Position numbers and translations under genes: made by a program. From Pseudomonadota bacterium (lineage in GTDB: Bacteria > Pseudomonadota > Gammaproteobacteria > Steroidobacterales > Steroidobacteraceae), in the NCBI GenBank assembly GCA_018241445.1, contig JAFEDT010000001.1, positions 62,001 to 126,000 of the forward strand: a stretch of DNA of 64,000 nucleotides, given 5' to 3'. Numbering within the stretch: position 1 is the stretch's first letter; each line of letters starts with the position of its first letter. This document shows positions 8,587 to 17,108 of the stretch, piece after piece. A model generated the notes under the pieces. The model saw nothing but the letters and a program-made list of their open reading frames with translations. It had not been told where the DNA came from and did no database searches.

Positions 8587-9606
8587 CTACGAGGGTTGCG
8601 CTCCCCGCGGACTCGTACCCCGCAGCCGTATCTGCAGTTCCCGGCGGCCGTAGTCGATCACCAGGACGTCGAAGGAACCCAGCAGGTCCATACCCAGGGT
8701 CAGGGTCGGCGTATCGGTCATGTGCCAGCGCTGGAACAGGTACATGTCGCCGAAGGTGACGCGTATCCCGCTGATGGTCAGACCGCCCATTGTGATGTCG
8801 GGTGAAGGCATGATGTCGCCCTTCTGCACGTCCAGGGTCACGCCGATCACCTCGCTCTGCACCGCGTCGCGCGGCGGGTGGCGCATCAGCGCCTCGCGCA
8901 GGGCGAGGTTGCCGATCGTACCCTGGGCGCCGGTGTCGATGATCGCCCTGGCGTCCACGTGGCCCACGCGGACATCCGCCACCAGCAGGCCGCCGCGTGT
9001 GAGATGCAGTGGCACGGTGCCGAAGCCGCGCGGCGCCCGCTCGGAACGAGATCGCGCAATCTCCAGATAATCGCGGGTGAAGTCGGCGTAGATGCGCTTG
9101 CCCGCCAGGCCGTCGATTCCCAGCACGCCCTGCGCCCCGCCGAACACATCCGCGAGGACCGGGAGCTCCCTCGGTCCCATGGCGACGTCACCGACCTCCA
9201 TGCTGCTTACGCGCACGATCGGAACGATCGCGGTTCCCGTGAAGCCCGTGACACGCACGTCGCTGTCGGGGGAGGCGGCTGTGCCGAGTGCCTGCGCGGT
9301 CGAGGCGGTGATGGCAGAGCGGTTGGCCCCGGTGTCCAGCACCAGCCGGTACGGACCCTTGCCGCCGATCAGCACCGGCGCCCAGATCCTCCCTATGCGG
9401 TCACGGCGCGTGGGTGCGACGTAGCGCGGCTCGGCCGCCTGGACCACGACTTCGGTGAGCGCCTCAGGAGTGAGGGCCGGTGTCGCGGCAGGTGTCGCAA
9501 CACCGGGTGCCGCAGCCGGCACGCCGGCCGGCACGTTGGCCCCCAGGGGGACCGACAGGAGAGTCCCGAGATACCCGGACGCCAGGGCCAGGCGACGGTG
9601 ATGCAT
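8587..9606 (-). CDS. Retropepsin-like aspartyl protease with two DTG motifs
   Basis: 339 residues from the ATG at 9606, with a signal-like N-terminus (LASGYLGTLLSVPLG) and an Ala/Pro-rich linker. There are two retropepsin-type lobes: LVLDTGANRSAI (near residue 122) and AIIDTGAQGTIG (near residue 233), each with the catalytic D-T-G. GVLGIDGLAG and LTLGMDLLGSFD are the matching second-half motifs. Two fused lobes in one chain suggest a pseudo-dimeric periplasmic protease or peptide-binding protein. It is divergent from the TonB receptor. Confidence 0.85.
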   Translation of the reverse strand: MHHRRLALASGYLGTLLSVPLGANVPAGVPAAAPGVATPAATPALTPEALTEVVVQAAEPRYVAPTRRDRIGRIWAPVLIGGKGPYRLVLDTGANRSAITASTAQALGTAASPDSDVRVTGFTGTAIVPIVRVSSMEVGDVAMGPRELPVLADVFGGAQGVLGIDGLAGKRIYADFTRDYLEIARSRSERAPRGFGTVPLHLTRGGLLVADVRVGHVDARAIIDTGAQGTIGNLALREALMRHPPRDAVQSEVIGVTLDVQKGDIMPSPDITMGGLTISGIRVTFGDMYLFQRWHMTDTPTLTLGMDLLGSFDVLVIDYGRRELQIRLRGTSPRGAQPS

Positions 9607-9701
9607 GGCAGCAGTAGAGCACCGCCGGGCTGCCTGTGCCAGCCCCAGGGTGCTGGTGCAAGCCGCCTCCGGGACGTGAGGCGATATGCGTAATAATAGA
9701 G

Positions 9702-9722
9702 GCATTATTTAGCGAATAATGC
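9702..9722. promoter_or_regulatory. Palindrome over the TonB-receptor promoter
   Basis: Arms GCATTATT (9702-9709) and AATAATGC (9715-9722) around a 5-nt centre, in an AT-rich patch unlike its surroundings. It overlaps the proposed -35 of the receptor gene, as expected of a repressor operator. It does not match a Fur box well. Confidence 0.5.
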
Positions 9723-9737
9723 TTGTATGGCTATAAT
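9709..9737 (+). promoter_or_regulatory. Sigma-70-type promoter of the TonB receptor
   Basis: -35 TTAGCG (9709-9714), 17-bp spacer, -10 TATAAT (9732-9737). Transcription would begin near 9744, about 42 nt before the GTG start at 9786. Confidence 0.55.
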
Positions 9738-9785
9738 TCAAAGTTTATTCTCGTAGTAGAAGTGCCTTCGCACAGGGGAAATGAC

Positions 9786-12140
9786 GTGTCGAAAAAGATG
9801 ACTCTCGGCCTGGTGGCGAGCTGCTCCTTACTTTCCATTGGCGCCCTGGCGGCGGAGTCGGACACGGCCCCGGCCAGCAGCGGGGCGCTGGAGGAGATCA
9901 CCGTAACGGCACAGCGCGTCGAGCAGAACCTGCAGACAACGCCGGTGGCGGTCACTGCTCTCACGGGCGCGTTTCTGCAGAAGTTCGATCTCAACCGCGT
10001 CACCTCGCTGGAGGAGGCTGCGCCCAATCTCAACTTCAACAGCGGCACGGGCGGCAGCAGCACCCAGGTCAGCGCGTTCATCCGCGGCATCGGCCAGTAC
10101 GACTTCCTGCTCACCCTGGATCCGGCCGTGGGCCTGTACGTCGATGGCGTCTACCTGGCGCGCACCTTCGGCACCAACCTGGAGCTGAACGACATCGAGC
10201 GCACGGAGGTGCTGCGAGGCCCGCAGGGTACCCTGTTCGGCAAGAACAACATCGGCGGCGCCATCAACATCACCACCCGAACCCCCACTGGCAGCGGCCG
10301 CACCGATCTGCGCGCCTCGGTGGGCAACTTTGAATCCTACGCGCTGGACCTGTACACCGACCTGCGGCTCACCGATCAGCTGGCACTGGGCGTATCACTG
10401 ATGGGACGGCGCTCCGACGGCTGGCAGGACCGGCCCCTGGACCGCAACGGCGGCAAGGAGAACCGCTATGGCGGACGCTTCACGCTGAGCTGGAGCGCCA
10501 GCGACACGTTCACCTCGCGCTTGAGCGCGGAGTTCTCCGCCCAGGCGCAGCCCAGCAGCCCGAACGTCATGATCAAGTACGATCCCAGCCAGCTGGTGGC
10601 GCCGTTCCTGCCGCTGTTCAACGCCTTCGTATCACCTGCCAACCCCTGTTGCACGCCACCGACCAATATCGACCGCAGTGGCGCGCAGGGGCCGCTGGTG
10701 CGCGATGACCTGCACGGCCAGGGGCTCACCTGGATCAACGACTGGCGCCTGGCGGGCGACGTGCACCTGAAGTCGATCAGCGCCTACCGTTACATGCACG
10801 CGCAGTTCGGCCGTGACGGCGACAATTCCGCGCTCAACTACAGCGGCGATGTGCACGACGAGCATGACACCCAGCTCAGCCAGGAGCTGCAGGCGAGCGG
10901 CGCCTGGGACCGGGTCAAGTGGGTCGGGGGCCTGTACTACCTGCAGGAGCGCACCCGCGACCAGACCCAGCTGGTGACAGCCCAGGGGTTGTTCCAGGCG
11001 CTGTCGGCACTGGCGCCAATCATCAATCTCGCCAACCCCAACGACCCGCTGACGCAGCTGTACCTGTTCCGCTACGCGCTGGACTTCAACCTGGATTTCG
11101 ACAACCGCCAGCGCACCCGGGACTATGCCGCCTATCTCAACGGCGAGTACGCCTTCAACGACCGGCTGTCGCTGCAGGCGGGCGGGCGCTACACGGACGA
11201 GAGCAAGGACTTCTCGCAGTTCGTGCAGAACGATGCCGGCACGTCGATCTTCCTGCCCGTGAATCCGATCACCGGAGTGACGGACACCAGCGATCCGACC
11301 GTGCCCAGTCCGGCCTGCAGCAGCCTGCAGGACGTGGGACGGCTGTTCAGCTGCCGCACCAGCTCCAGGGAGTTCTCGCCCCGCCTGAGCCTGAACATGA
11401 AATGGAGCGATGACCTGTTCCAGTATCTGCAGTGGAGCCGCGGCTTTCGCAGCGGTGGCCTGAGTGGCCGCCCGACCAACAAGGCGCAGATCCAGGACTA
11501 CAAGCCCGAGCACCTCGACAGTACCGAGCTGGGCTTCAAGGCGCTGCTGGCGCAGCGGCGCGTGCGCCTGAATACCGCGCTGTTCTACGACAAGTACAAG
11601 GACATCCAGGTCACCCTGAGCCAGGGCACGACGGTGCTGATCACCAACGCGGCCAGGGCCACCGTGTACGGCGTGGAAAGTGACCTGGAGGCGGCGCTCA
11701 CCGACCGCTGGACGCTGCAGGGGAGCCTGGGTTACCTGCACAACCAGTACGACGAGTGGCACGACACCCTCGGCGACTACACCAACCGCAAGCTGCAGAA
11801 CGCACCGCAATGGACCGCCAACCTGGCGAGTAGCTATGACTGGCGCATCGCCAACGGCGCGGGCATCCGCGCCCGGGCCAACGTCGCCTTCCAGAGCTGG
11901 ATGTACCTGGATGCGCAGAACAGCCCGGTGCTGCGCTCACCCTCGCGCACGCTGCTGGATGCGGGACTGTTCTACCTCGCGCCGGGCGACACCTGGGAGC
12001 TGGGCGTAGAAGGCAAGAACCTCACCGACCGGCGGGTGCTGACATCCGGATTCAACGCACTGCAGTTCTTCGGCTACGCGGAAGGCACCTACAATCCGCC
12101 GCGCCGCTGGTGGCTGACATTCCGCTATCACCTGAACTGA
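9786..12140 (+). CDS. TonB-dependent outer-membrane receptor
   Basis: 784 residues. The GTG at 9786 is chosen because it begins a signal peptide (VSKKMTLGLVASCSLL...ALAAE) and has a purine-rich AGGGGA upstream. A TonB box-like EEITVTAQRVEQ is followed by a plug domain (LRGPQGTLFGKNNIGGAINITT) and a 22-strand-type barrel ending in aromatic-rich RRWWLTFRYHL. This style is abundant in sphingomonads and Steroidobacter-like bacteria and often imports catabolic substrates. It is the first gene of a probable cluster with an SDR, a SnoaL-like protein and, beyond an IS element, a GST. Confidence 0.95.
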   Translation: MSKKMTLGLVASCSLLSIGALAAESDTAPASSGALEEITVTAQRVEQNLQTTPVAVTALTGAFLQKFDLNRVTSLEEAAPNLNFNSGTGGSSTQVSAFIRGIGQYDFLLTLDPAVGLYVDGVYLARTFGTNLELNDIERTEVLRGPQGTLFGKNNIGGAINITTRTPTGSGRTDLRASVGNFESYALDLYTDLRLTDQLALGVSLMGRRSDGWQDRPLDRNGGKENRYGGRFTLSWSASDTFTSRLSAEFSAQAQPSSPNVMIKYDPSQLVAPFLPLFNAFVSPANPCCTPPTNIDRSGAQGPLVRDDLHGQGLTWINDWRLAGDVHLKSISAYRYMHAQFGRDGDNSALNYSGDVHDEHDTQLSQELQASGAWDRVKWVGGLYYLQERTRDQTQLVTAQGLFQALSALAPIINLANPNDPLTQLYLFRYALDFNLDFDNRQRTRDYAAYLNGEYAFNDRLSLQAGGRYTDESKDFSQFVQNDAGTSIFLPVNPITGVTDTSDPTVPSPACSSLQDVGRLFSCRTSSREFSPRLSLNMKWSDDLFQYLQWSRGFRSGGLSGRPTNKAQIQDYKPEHLDSTELGFKALLAQRRVRLNTALFYDKYKDIQVTLSQGTTVLITNAARATVYGVESDLEAALTDRWTLQGSLGYLHNQYDEWHDTLGDYTNRKLQNAPQWTANLASSYDWRIANGAGIRARANVAFQSWMYLDAQNSPVLRSPSRTLLDAGLFYLAPGDTWELGVEGKNLTDRRVLTSGFNALQFFGYAEGTYNPPRRWWLTFRYHLN

Positions 12141-12151
12141 CGGACGAGCCT

Positions 12152-13015
12152 GTGACATCTTCGCGCGTTGTGCTGGTGACGGGAGCCAGCCGCGGCATCG
12201 GCCGCGGCACGGCGGTGGCACTGGCGGCGCCCGGCACCACGGTATACGTGACCGGACGCACCACCCGCGGCGGCTCGGCGCCGCTGCCGGGCACCGTCCA
12301 CCAAACGGCCGCCGAGGTGAGCCGCCGCGGGGCCAGGGGCGTGGCGGTGGCCTGCGATCATCGGGACGATGCGCAGGTGGCCGCGCTGTTCGAGCGCATC
12401 GCCGCCGAGCAGGGTGGGCGACTGGACCTGCTGGTCAACAATGCCACGGCCATACCGGATGAACTGGTGAAGCCGGGAGGGTTCTGGGAGAAGCCGCTCG
12501 CCATGCAGGCGATCCTGGATGTTGGGTTGCGCTCCCACTACGTTGCCAGCTGGCATGCAGCCCGGCTGATGGTGCCCAGGCGCTCGGGCCTCATCGTCAT
12601 GGTGTCCTCGCCCGGGGCGCGTTGCTATATGCACGGGCCGGCCTACGGCGCCGGCAAGGCGGGCGTGGACAAGATGGCCGCCGACATGGCCGTGGATCTC
12701 AGGAAGCACGGTGTGGCCGCGATATCGCTGTGGGCGGCGCTCACCCTGACCGAGCGCTCGCAGCTGGCGATGCAGCAGCACCCGGGCGAGTACGACGCCT
12801 ACATGGCCAACGCCGTGCACATGGAATTCATGGGGCGCCTGCTGGACGCCCTGCTGCGCGATCCAGCGCTGCCCGGGCGCTCCGGCGTGACCCGCTACGC
12901 GGCCGACCTGGCCGCAGAGTTGGGCGTACGCGACCTCGACGGCCGCCAGCCGCAGTCCGATCGGGCGATGCTCGGCGAGCCGGCGCAGGTGTCCGGTGCG
13001 GTGATCGGCGGCTGA
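12152..13015 (+). CDS. Short-chain dehydrogenase/reductase
   Basis: 287 residues. Rossmann NAD(P) motif TGASRGIGRG (near residue 11), NNAT at the NNAG position, catalytic Ser in MVSSPGA and Tyr-Lys in AYGAGKAG. The composition recalls DHRS1-like SDRs. The GTG at 12152, 11 bp after the receptor stop, is used; an upstream GTG at 12110 would overlap the receptor. The substrate is unknown; with the TonB receptor and SnoaL neighbour a role in modifying an imported compound is plausible. Confidence 0.92.
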   Translation: MTSSRVVLVTGASRGIGRGTAVALAAPGTTVYVTGRTTRGGSAPLPGTVHQTAAEVSRRGARGVAVACDHRDDAQVAALFERIAAEQGGRLDLLVNNATAIPDELVKPGGFWEKPLAMQAILDVGLRSHYVASWHAARLMVPRRSGLIVMVSSPGARCYMHGPAYGAGKAGVDKMAADMAVDLRKHGVAAISLWAALTLTERSQLAMQQHPGEYDAYMANAVHMEFMGRLLDALLRDPALPGRSGVTRYAADLAAELGVRDLDGRQPQSDRAMLGEPAQVSGAVIGG

Positions 13016-13035
13016 TTGCCGCAGGAGCGATCTCG

Positions 13036-13569
13036 ATGAGCGAGCTGGATGAACTGCGCCGACGGGTGCAGCGGCTGGAGGACCTGGAGGCCATACGCCG
13101 CCTCAAGGCGCGCTACCTGACGGCCTGCGATTCGCAGGATCCCGAGAGCGCCAAGAACTGCTTTGCGCCCGGCAAGGTGCGCATCGACATGGGTCACGTG
13201 GGCGTGTGCCACGACCGCGAGGACTGGGCCAATATCTATCGCAGCTTCGGCTGCCAGCCGTTCATCCTCGACATGCACCACGGCGCCAACGAGGAGATCG
13301 AACTCATCGACGACAGCCACGCCAGGGCGCTGTGGGCCCTCGATTATCGCAACTTCAACCTGCAGGCCAGGACGGTGCTGTTCGTCAGCCTCATCTATCA
13401 CGACGAGTATGCCAGGCTCGACGGCGCCTGGAAGATCACCGCCAGCCGCTCGGAGTTCAAGACTGCACTGCTGTGCAGTTTTGCCGACGGTAAGCTGACC
13501 CCGATCCTGGCCGACCGCTCGGCGGCGGCTGCCATGAGTTACGCTGCCGACGAGCGCGCGGCAAAATAG
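13036..13569 (+). CDS. SnoaL-like / NTF2-fold protein
   Basis: 177 residues with the N-terminal helix typical of SnoaL_4 proteins (DLEAIRRLKARYLTACD) and an NTF2-like alpha+beta body. Members include dehydratases, isomerases and ring hydroxylase small subunits, so the reaction cannot be assigned. AGGAG lies 10 nt before the ATG. It follows the SDR by 20 bp. The IS element begins only 8 bp after its stop. Confidence 0.88.
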   Translation: MSELDELRRRVQRLEDLEAIRRLKARYLTACDSQDPESAKNCFAPGKVRIDMGHVGVCHDREDWANIYRSFGCQPFILDMHHGANEEIELIDDSHARALWALDYRNFNLQARTVLFVSLIYHDEYARLDGAWKITASRSEFKTALLCSFADGKLTPILADRSAAAAMSYAADERAAK

Positions 13570-13576
13570 GAAATGG

Positions 13577-13590
13577 TATGGACGCCTCCC
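13577..13590 (+). repeat. IS left terminal inverted repeat
   Basis: Identical over 14 bp to the reverse complement of 14976-14989. It begins 8 bp after the stop codon of the upstream gene. Confidence 0.85.
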
Positions 13591-13622
13591 ACTTCAAGGT
13601 TGAGGTGAACAGGTGAGGAAGT

Positions 13623-13695
13623 GGACCCTCCGGGCCGACGGCATCAAAGTGCCAAGGTGGAAGGTGTTCAGTCTTCACAGGCAACCGGAGGGTCC
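13623..13695 (+). promoter_or_regulatory. Inverted repeat masking the transposase ribosome-binding site
   Basis: GGACCCTCCGG (13623-13633) is complementary to CCGGAGGGTCC (13685-13695). The right arm contains GGAGGG, the likely ribosome-binding site 6 nt before the transposase ATG. A transcript entering from outside would fold and hide this site; one started inside the 51-nt loop would not. Confidence 0.65.
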
Positions 13696-13698
13696 GAC

Positions 13699-14718
13699 AT
13701 GAATCGTATCGTGGTTGGAGTGGATATCGCAAAGCGAGTGTTTCAGCTGCATTGGGTGGAAGCGGCGACGGGGGAGATTGTGTCGTTGCAGCTGAGGCGG
13801 GAGAAGTTCTTGGAGCATTTTGGCAATCGTGCGAGCTGTGTGATTGGCATGGAGGCGTGCGGCGGATCGCAGCATTGGGCGCGTGAGCTTCAGAAGCTGG
13901 GCCACGAAGTCAAATTGCTGTCGGCACGGATGGTCAAGCCGTTTGTGGTTGGCAACAAGAACGACGTGGCCGATGCGCGCGGGATCTGGATGGCGGTGCA
14001 GCAGCCAGGGATCAAGGCGGTGGCGATCAAGAGTGAGGCGCAGCAGGGGGTGCTGGCACTGCACCGGATGCGCGAGCAGTTGGTGAAGTTCCGTACTGCA
14101 CAGATCAATGGGTTGCGTGGGTTGGTGATGGAGTACGGTGAGGTGATGCCGCAGGGCCGTGCCGGGATCAAGCGAGACATCCCCGGTGCCTTGGGACGAT
14201 TGGCGCAGCGGTTACCGGCAATGGTGATCGACACTTTGCGCGAGCAGTATGCACGCCTGGGTGAGCTCGATGAGCAAATCAGCCAGATCGAGCGGCGTTT
14301 ACGACACTGGCGGAGTGAGGACGCGGCGACTCGGCGCATTGCGGCGATCCCTGGGGTGGGGCTGCTGAGCGCGACCGCTGCCATTGCGACAATGGGCGAT
14401 GCGAAAGCCTTCAAATCGGGGCGCGAGTTTGCGGCCTGGCTCGGGTTGGTGCCGCGGCAAACCGGCACCGGTGGCCGAGTGCGGCTACTGGGGATTAGCA
14501 AGCGCGGTGACAAATATCTGCGCACGTTGCTGATCCATGGCGCTCGATCGGTGCTGACGCACAGCAAATCGCCGCCCGTGTGGTTGAGCGAATTACTGAA
14601 GCGACGGCCAAAGAACGTGGCCGTTGTGGCGATGGCGAACAAGATGGCACGCACGATCTGGGCGCTGACGGCCCACGAGCGGGCGTATCAATCCGGGTAC
14701 GTGAGTCAGCCTGCATAG
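13699..14718 (+). CDS. IS110-family (IS1111 clade) transposase
   Basis: 339 residues. N-terminal DEDD RuvC-like domain: VGVDIAKRVFQLH (Asp), GMEACGGSQHWAR (Glu) and NKNDVADA (paired Asp). A coiled linker follows, then the C-terminal Tnp20 domain with AAIPGVGLLSA, FAAWLGLVP and LLGISKRGDKYLRTLLIHGARS, which holds the serine nucleophile region. The ATG at 13699 follows GGAGGG. It appears complete and intact. Elements of this family move by RNA-guided recombination. Confidence 0.95.
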   Translation: MNRIVVGVDIAKRVFQLHWVEAATGEIVSLQLRREKFLEHFGNRASCVIGMEACGGSQHWARELQKLGHEVKLLSARMVKPFVVGNKNDVADARGIWMAVQQPGIKAVAIKSEAQQGVLALHRMREQLVKFRTAQINGLRGLVMEYGEVMPQGRAGIKRDIPGALGRLAQRLPAMVIDTLREQYARLGELDEQISQIERRLRHWRSEDAATRRIAAIPGVGLLSATAAIATMGDAKAFKSGREFAAWLGLVPRQTGTGGRVRLLGISKRGDKYLRTLLIHGARSVLTHSKSPPVWLSELLKRRPKNVAVVAMANKMARTIWALTAHERAYQSGYVSQPA

Positions 14719-14975
14719 ACCGAACTCATGATCATAAACCGTTAACAGAGGAGGAACGCCAAAGGTTGCGCAAGGATCAAAACGTGTGATGGGAAACAGG
14801 TCAGACCGTGACCCACCAAGCCTGCATGCGTGTTCGAGCTAACGAGCTCTTAAAGGAAATGAGGCGTGGGTCAGCGCAATCCATCAGGGCCCGCGGGCTT
14901 CGGCCTGCACAACAGGCCGGATATAAACCTGCAGCCTTATCTGTCAGCTCGTCACACCGGAAAATCCTTGCCATC
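14719..14975 (+). ncRNA. Candidate IS1111 guide (bridge/seek) RNA region
   Basis: Non-coding DNA between the transposase stop and the right terminal repeat, where IS1111-group elements are known to encode their guide RNA. A long stem TGACCCAC (14809-14816)/GTGGGTCA (14864-14871) encloses a hairpin GAGCT/AGCTC (14834-14838/14843-14847). Another hairpin, CGGCCTG (14901-14907)/CAGGCCG (14913-14919), has loop CACAA. The exact RNA ends are unknown. Confidence 0.55.
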
Positions 14976-14989
14976 GGGAGGCGTCCATA
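14976..14989 (-). repeat. IS right terminal inverted repeat
   Basis: Reverse complement of the left repeat over 14 bp. It ends 11 bp before the GST start codon and overlaps a TATAAA hexamer at 14988-14993. Confidence 0.85.
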
Positions 14990-15000
14990 TAAATGCACAC

Positions 15001-15699
15001 ATGAGCGAGATGGTGGTTCACAGCATCCCCGGCAGTCCCTTCGGACGCGCCGTACTGCTGACCCTGGAGGAGAAACACGCGCCCTATCGCCTGGCGCCGG
15101 TGGCTCCCGGGCAGCACCGCTCTGCCGAACATCTCGCCCGGCACCCGTTCGGTCGCGTGCCGGTGCTGGAGCATGACGCGTTCTGTCTGTATGAGACCCA
15201 GGCGATCCTGCGCTACCTGGACCGCGTGCTGCCCGAGCCAGCCCTGACGCCCGCCGATCCGCGGGCGGCCGCGCGGATGGATCAGCTGATGAGCGTAAAC
15301 GACTGGTACCTGTTCCAGGGCGTCAACAATGTCATCACCTTCCAGCGCCTGATCGCGCCGCGATTGCTGGGGCGGGCGCCCGATGAGGCCGCGATCGCCG
15401 CCGCACTTCCCGCGGCGCACCGGGTGATCGACGAGCTGGCCGCCAAACTCGGCGATCAGCCCTGGTTCGCCGGCAGCGCACTCTCGCTTGCGGACCTGCT
15501 GCTCGCGCCACAGCTCGACTTCCTGCAGGCGACGCCCGAGTGGCCGCAGCTTCGGGCCGGCCACGCCAGGCTGCAGGGCTGGCTGGACCGGATGACCAGC
15601 CGCGCCAGCATGATCGCGACCACGTGGGAGCGGGTTACGGCCATGGCGGCAGCGGCCAGCGGCGGCGTCGCGAATCGCCCCGCCGCGGCGAGCGCCTGA
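15001..15699 (+). CDS. Glutathione S-transferase family protein
   Basis: 232 residues. N-terminal thioredoxin-like domain with SPFGRAVLLTLEEK, cis-Pro segment FGRVPVLEHD and the GSH-binding YETQAILRYLD; the C-terminal helical domain starts near residue 90 and includes LSLADLLLAPQLDFL. The active-site segment (IPGSPFGRA) is not the SSCSWRVR of zeta-class maleylacetoacetate isomerase. No ribosome-binding site precedes the ATG: the IS right end lies 11 bp upstream. TATAAA at 14988-14993 could give a leaderless transcript. It was probably once linked to the TonB receptor-SDR-SnoaL genes. Confidence 0.92.
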   Translation: MSEMVVHSIPGSPFGRAVLLTLEEKHAPYRLAPVAPGQHRSAEHLARHPFGRVPVLEHDAFCLYETQAILRYLDRVLPEPALTPADPRAAARMDQLMSVNDWYLFQGVNNVITFQRLIAPRLLGRAPDEAAIAAALPAAHRVIDELAAKLGDQPWFAGSALSLADLLLAPQLDFLQATPEWPQLRAGHARLQGWLDRMTSRASMIATTWERVTAMAAAASGGVANRPAAASA

Positions 15700-15744
15700 C
15701 CGGCCTGACGCAGGACGGGACTGCGGCCGAGCCGCGCCGGGCCT

Positions 15745-17049
15745 TCAGGACGCCTTCTTCTCGAACTGCTGCTCCTCGGTGCTGCCCGCCAGGGCGGTGA
15801 TGGAGGAGTTGCCGCCGCTGATCGCCTGGGTCACGGCATCGAAGTAGCCGGCGCCGACCTCGCGCTGATGCTTGGTGGCGGTGTAGCCGGCGCTCTCGGC
15901 CGCGAACTCCGCCTGCTGCAGCGCCACGTAGGCGCTCATCTGCTGCGCCCGGTAGCCGCGCGCCAGGTCGAACATCGAGTAGTTGAGGGCATGGAAGCCC
16001 GCCAGCGTGATGAACTGGAAGCGGTAGCCCATCGCTCCCAGCTCGCGCTGGAACTTCGCGATGGTGGCATCGTCCAGCTTGCGCTTCCAGTTGAAGGACG
16101 GCGAGCAGTTGTAGGCCAGCAGCTTGCCCGGGAAGCGCGCGTGGACCCCTTCCGCAAACTCGCGTGCTTCCTGCAGGTCCGGCTTGGCGGTCTCGCACCA
16201 CACCAGGTCCGCATAGGGGGCGTAGGCGAGCCCGCGGGCGATCGCCTGCTTCAGGCCGTTCTTCACGCAGAAGAACCCCTCGGAGGTGCGGCCTCTGGCG
16301 GCGTCGATGAAGGGCCGGTCGCGCTCATCGACGTCGGAAGTGAGCAGGTTGGCTCCCTCGGCGTCGGTGCGCGCCACCAGCACCGTCGGCACGTTGCAGA
16401 CATCCGCCGCCAGGCGCGCCGCGATCAGCTTGTTGATGGCCTCCTGCGTCGGCACCAGCACCTTGCCGCCCATGTGCCCGCATTTCTTGGCCGACGACAG
16501 CTGGTCCTCGAAGTGCACGCCGGCCGCGCCCGCCTCGATCATCTGCTTCATCAGCTCGAAGGCGTTCAGCACGCCGCCAAAACCGGCCTCGGCATCCGCC
16601 ACGATCGGCTTCAGCCAGTCGATGGAGTCGTCCCCTTCCGCGTGATGGATCTGGTCGGCGCGGCGCAGGGTGTTGTTGATGCGCCGGACCACGGCCGGCA
16701 CGGAGTCGGCGGGATACAACGACTGGTCCGGGTACATCTCGCCGGACAGGTTGGCATCCCCCGCCACCTGCCAGCCTGACAGGTAGATGGCGTCCAGCCC
16801 GGCCTTGACCTGCTGCATCGCCTGGTTACCGGTGAGTGCGCCGAGCGCATTGACGAACGGCTTGTCGTTGAGATAGCGCCACAGCTTCTCGGCCGTCAGG
16901 CGCGCGATCGAATACTCCACCGCGATCGTGCCGCGCAACCGCAGCACTTCCGCCGCCTCATAGCCACGCTGTACTCCGCGCCAGCGCGGGCTGTCGGCCC
17001 AGAGGCGGCGCAGTTCCTCGGCACCAGGCAGGGTTCGGGTGGGGTCCAT
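15745..17049 (-). CDS. aceA: Isocitrate lyase
   Basis: 434 residues, the size of the E. coli enzyme. It splits isocitrate into succinate and glyoxylate for growth on acetate, fatty acids or ketogenic compounds. The signature [13 protein letters not shown] (near residue 190) holds the catalytic Cys. Other marks are [23 protein letters not shown] and YNCSPSFNW. The ATG at 17049 has GAGGAC upstream. It follows aceB on the same strand after 59 bp. The C-terminal KKAS tail differs slightly from the usual ending but the protein is full length. Confidence 0.97.
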   Translation of the reverse strand: MDPTRTLPGAEELRRLWADSPRWRGVQRGYEAAEVLRLRGTIAVEYSIARLTAEKLWRYLNDKPFVNALGALTGNQAMQQVKAGLDAIYLSGWQVAGDANLSGEMYPDQSLYPADSVPAVVRRINNTLRRADQIHHAEGDDSIDWLKPIVADAEAGFGGVLNAFELMKQMIEAGAAGVHFEDQLSSAKKCGHMGGKVLVPTQEAINKLIAARLAADVCNVPTVLVARTDAEGANLLTSDVDERDRPFIDAARGRTSEGFFCVKNGLKQAIARGLAYAPYADLVWCETAKPDLQEAREFAEGVHARFPGKLLAYNCSPSFNWKRKLDDATIAKFQRELGAMGYRFQFITLAGFHALNYSMFDLARGYRAQQMSAYVALQQAEFAAESAGYTATKHQREVGAGYFDAVTQAISGGNSSITALAGSTEEQQFEKKAS

Positions 17050-17108
17050 CTTGAGTCCTCTCGCTGCTTGCGTTGAATCGGGAGTGGGAGCCGGGTGCGC
17101 GGCTGCGG

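Larger units (their letters stand above)
13577..14989 (+). mobile_element. IS110-family element, IS1111-type
   Basis: Bounded by 14-bp inverted repeats, left TATGGACGCCTCCC (13577-13590) and its complement at 14976-14989; a few extra bases may belong to each end, as in IS1111 elements. It contains one transposase gene and about 257 bp of non-coding DNA after it. No target duplication is seen. It sits between the SnoaL-like gene and a GST gene and abuts the GST start. Base composition looks less GC-rich than the flanks. Confidence 0.88.

Noticed and set aside
9702..9722. Fur box for the TonB receptor
   Set aside because: The palindrome shares AATAAT/ATTATT words with Fur sites but lacks the spacing and GATAAT pattern.
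15001..15699. GST as the missing maleylacetoacetate isomerase
   Set aside because: It lacks the SSCSWRVR-type zeta-class active-site segment and is not linked to the hmg operon.
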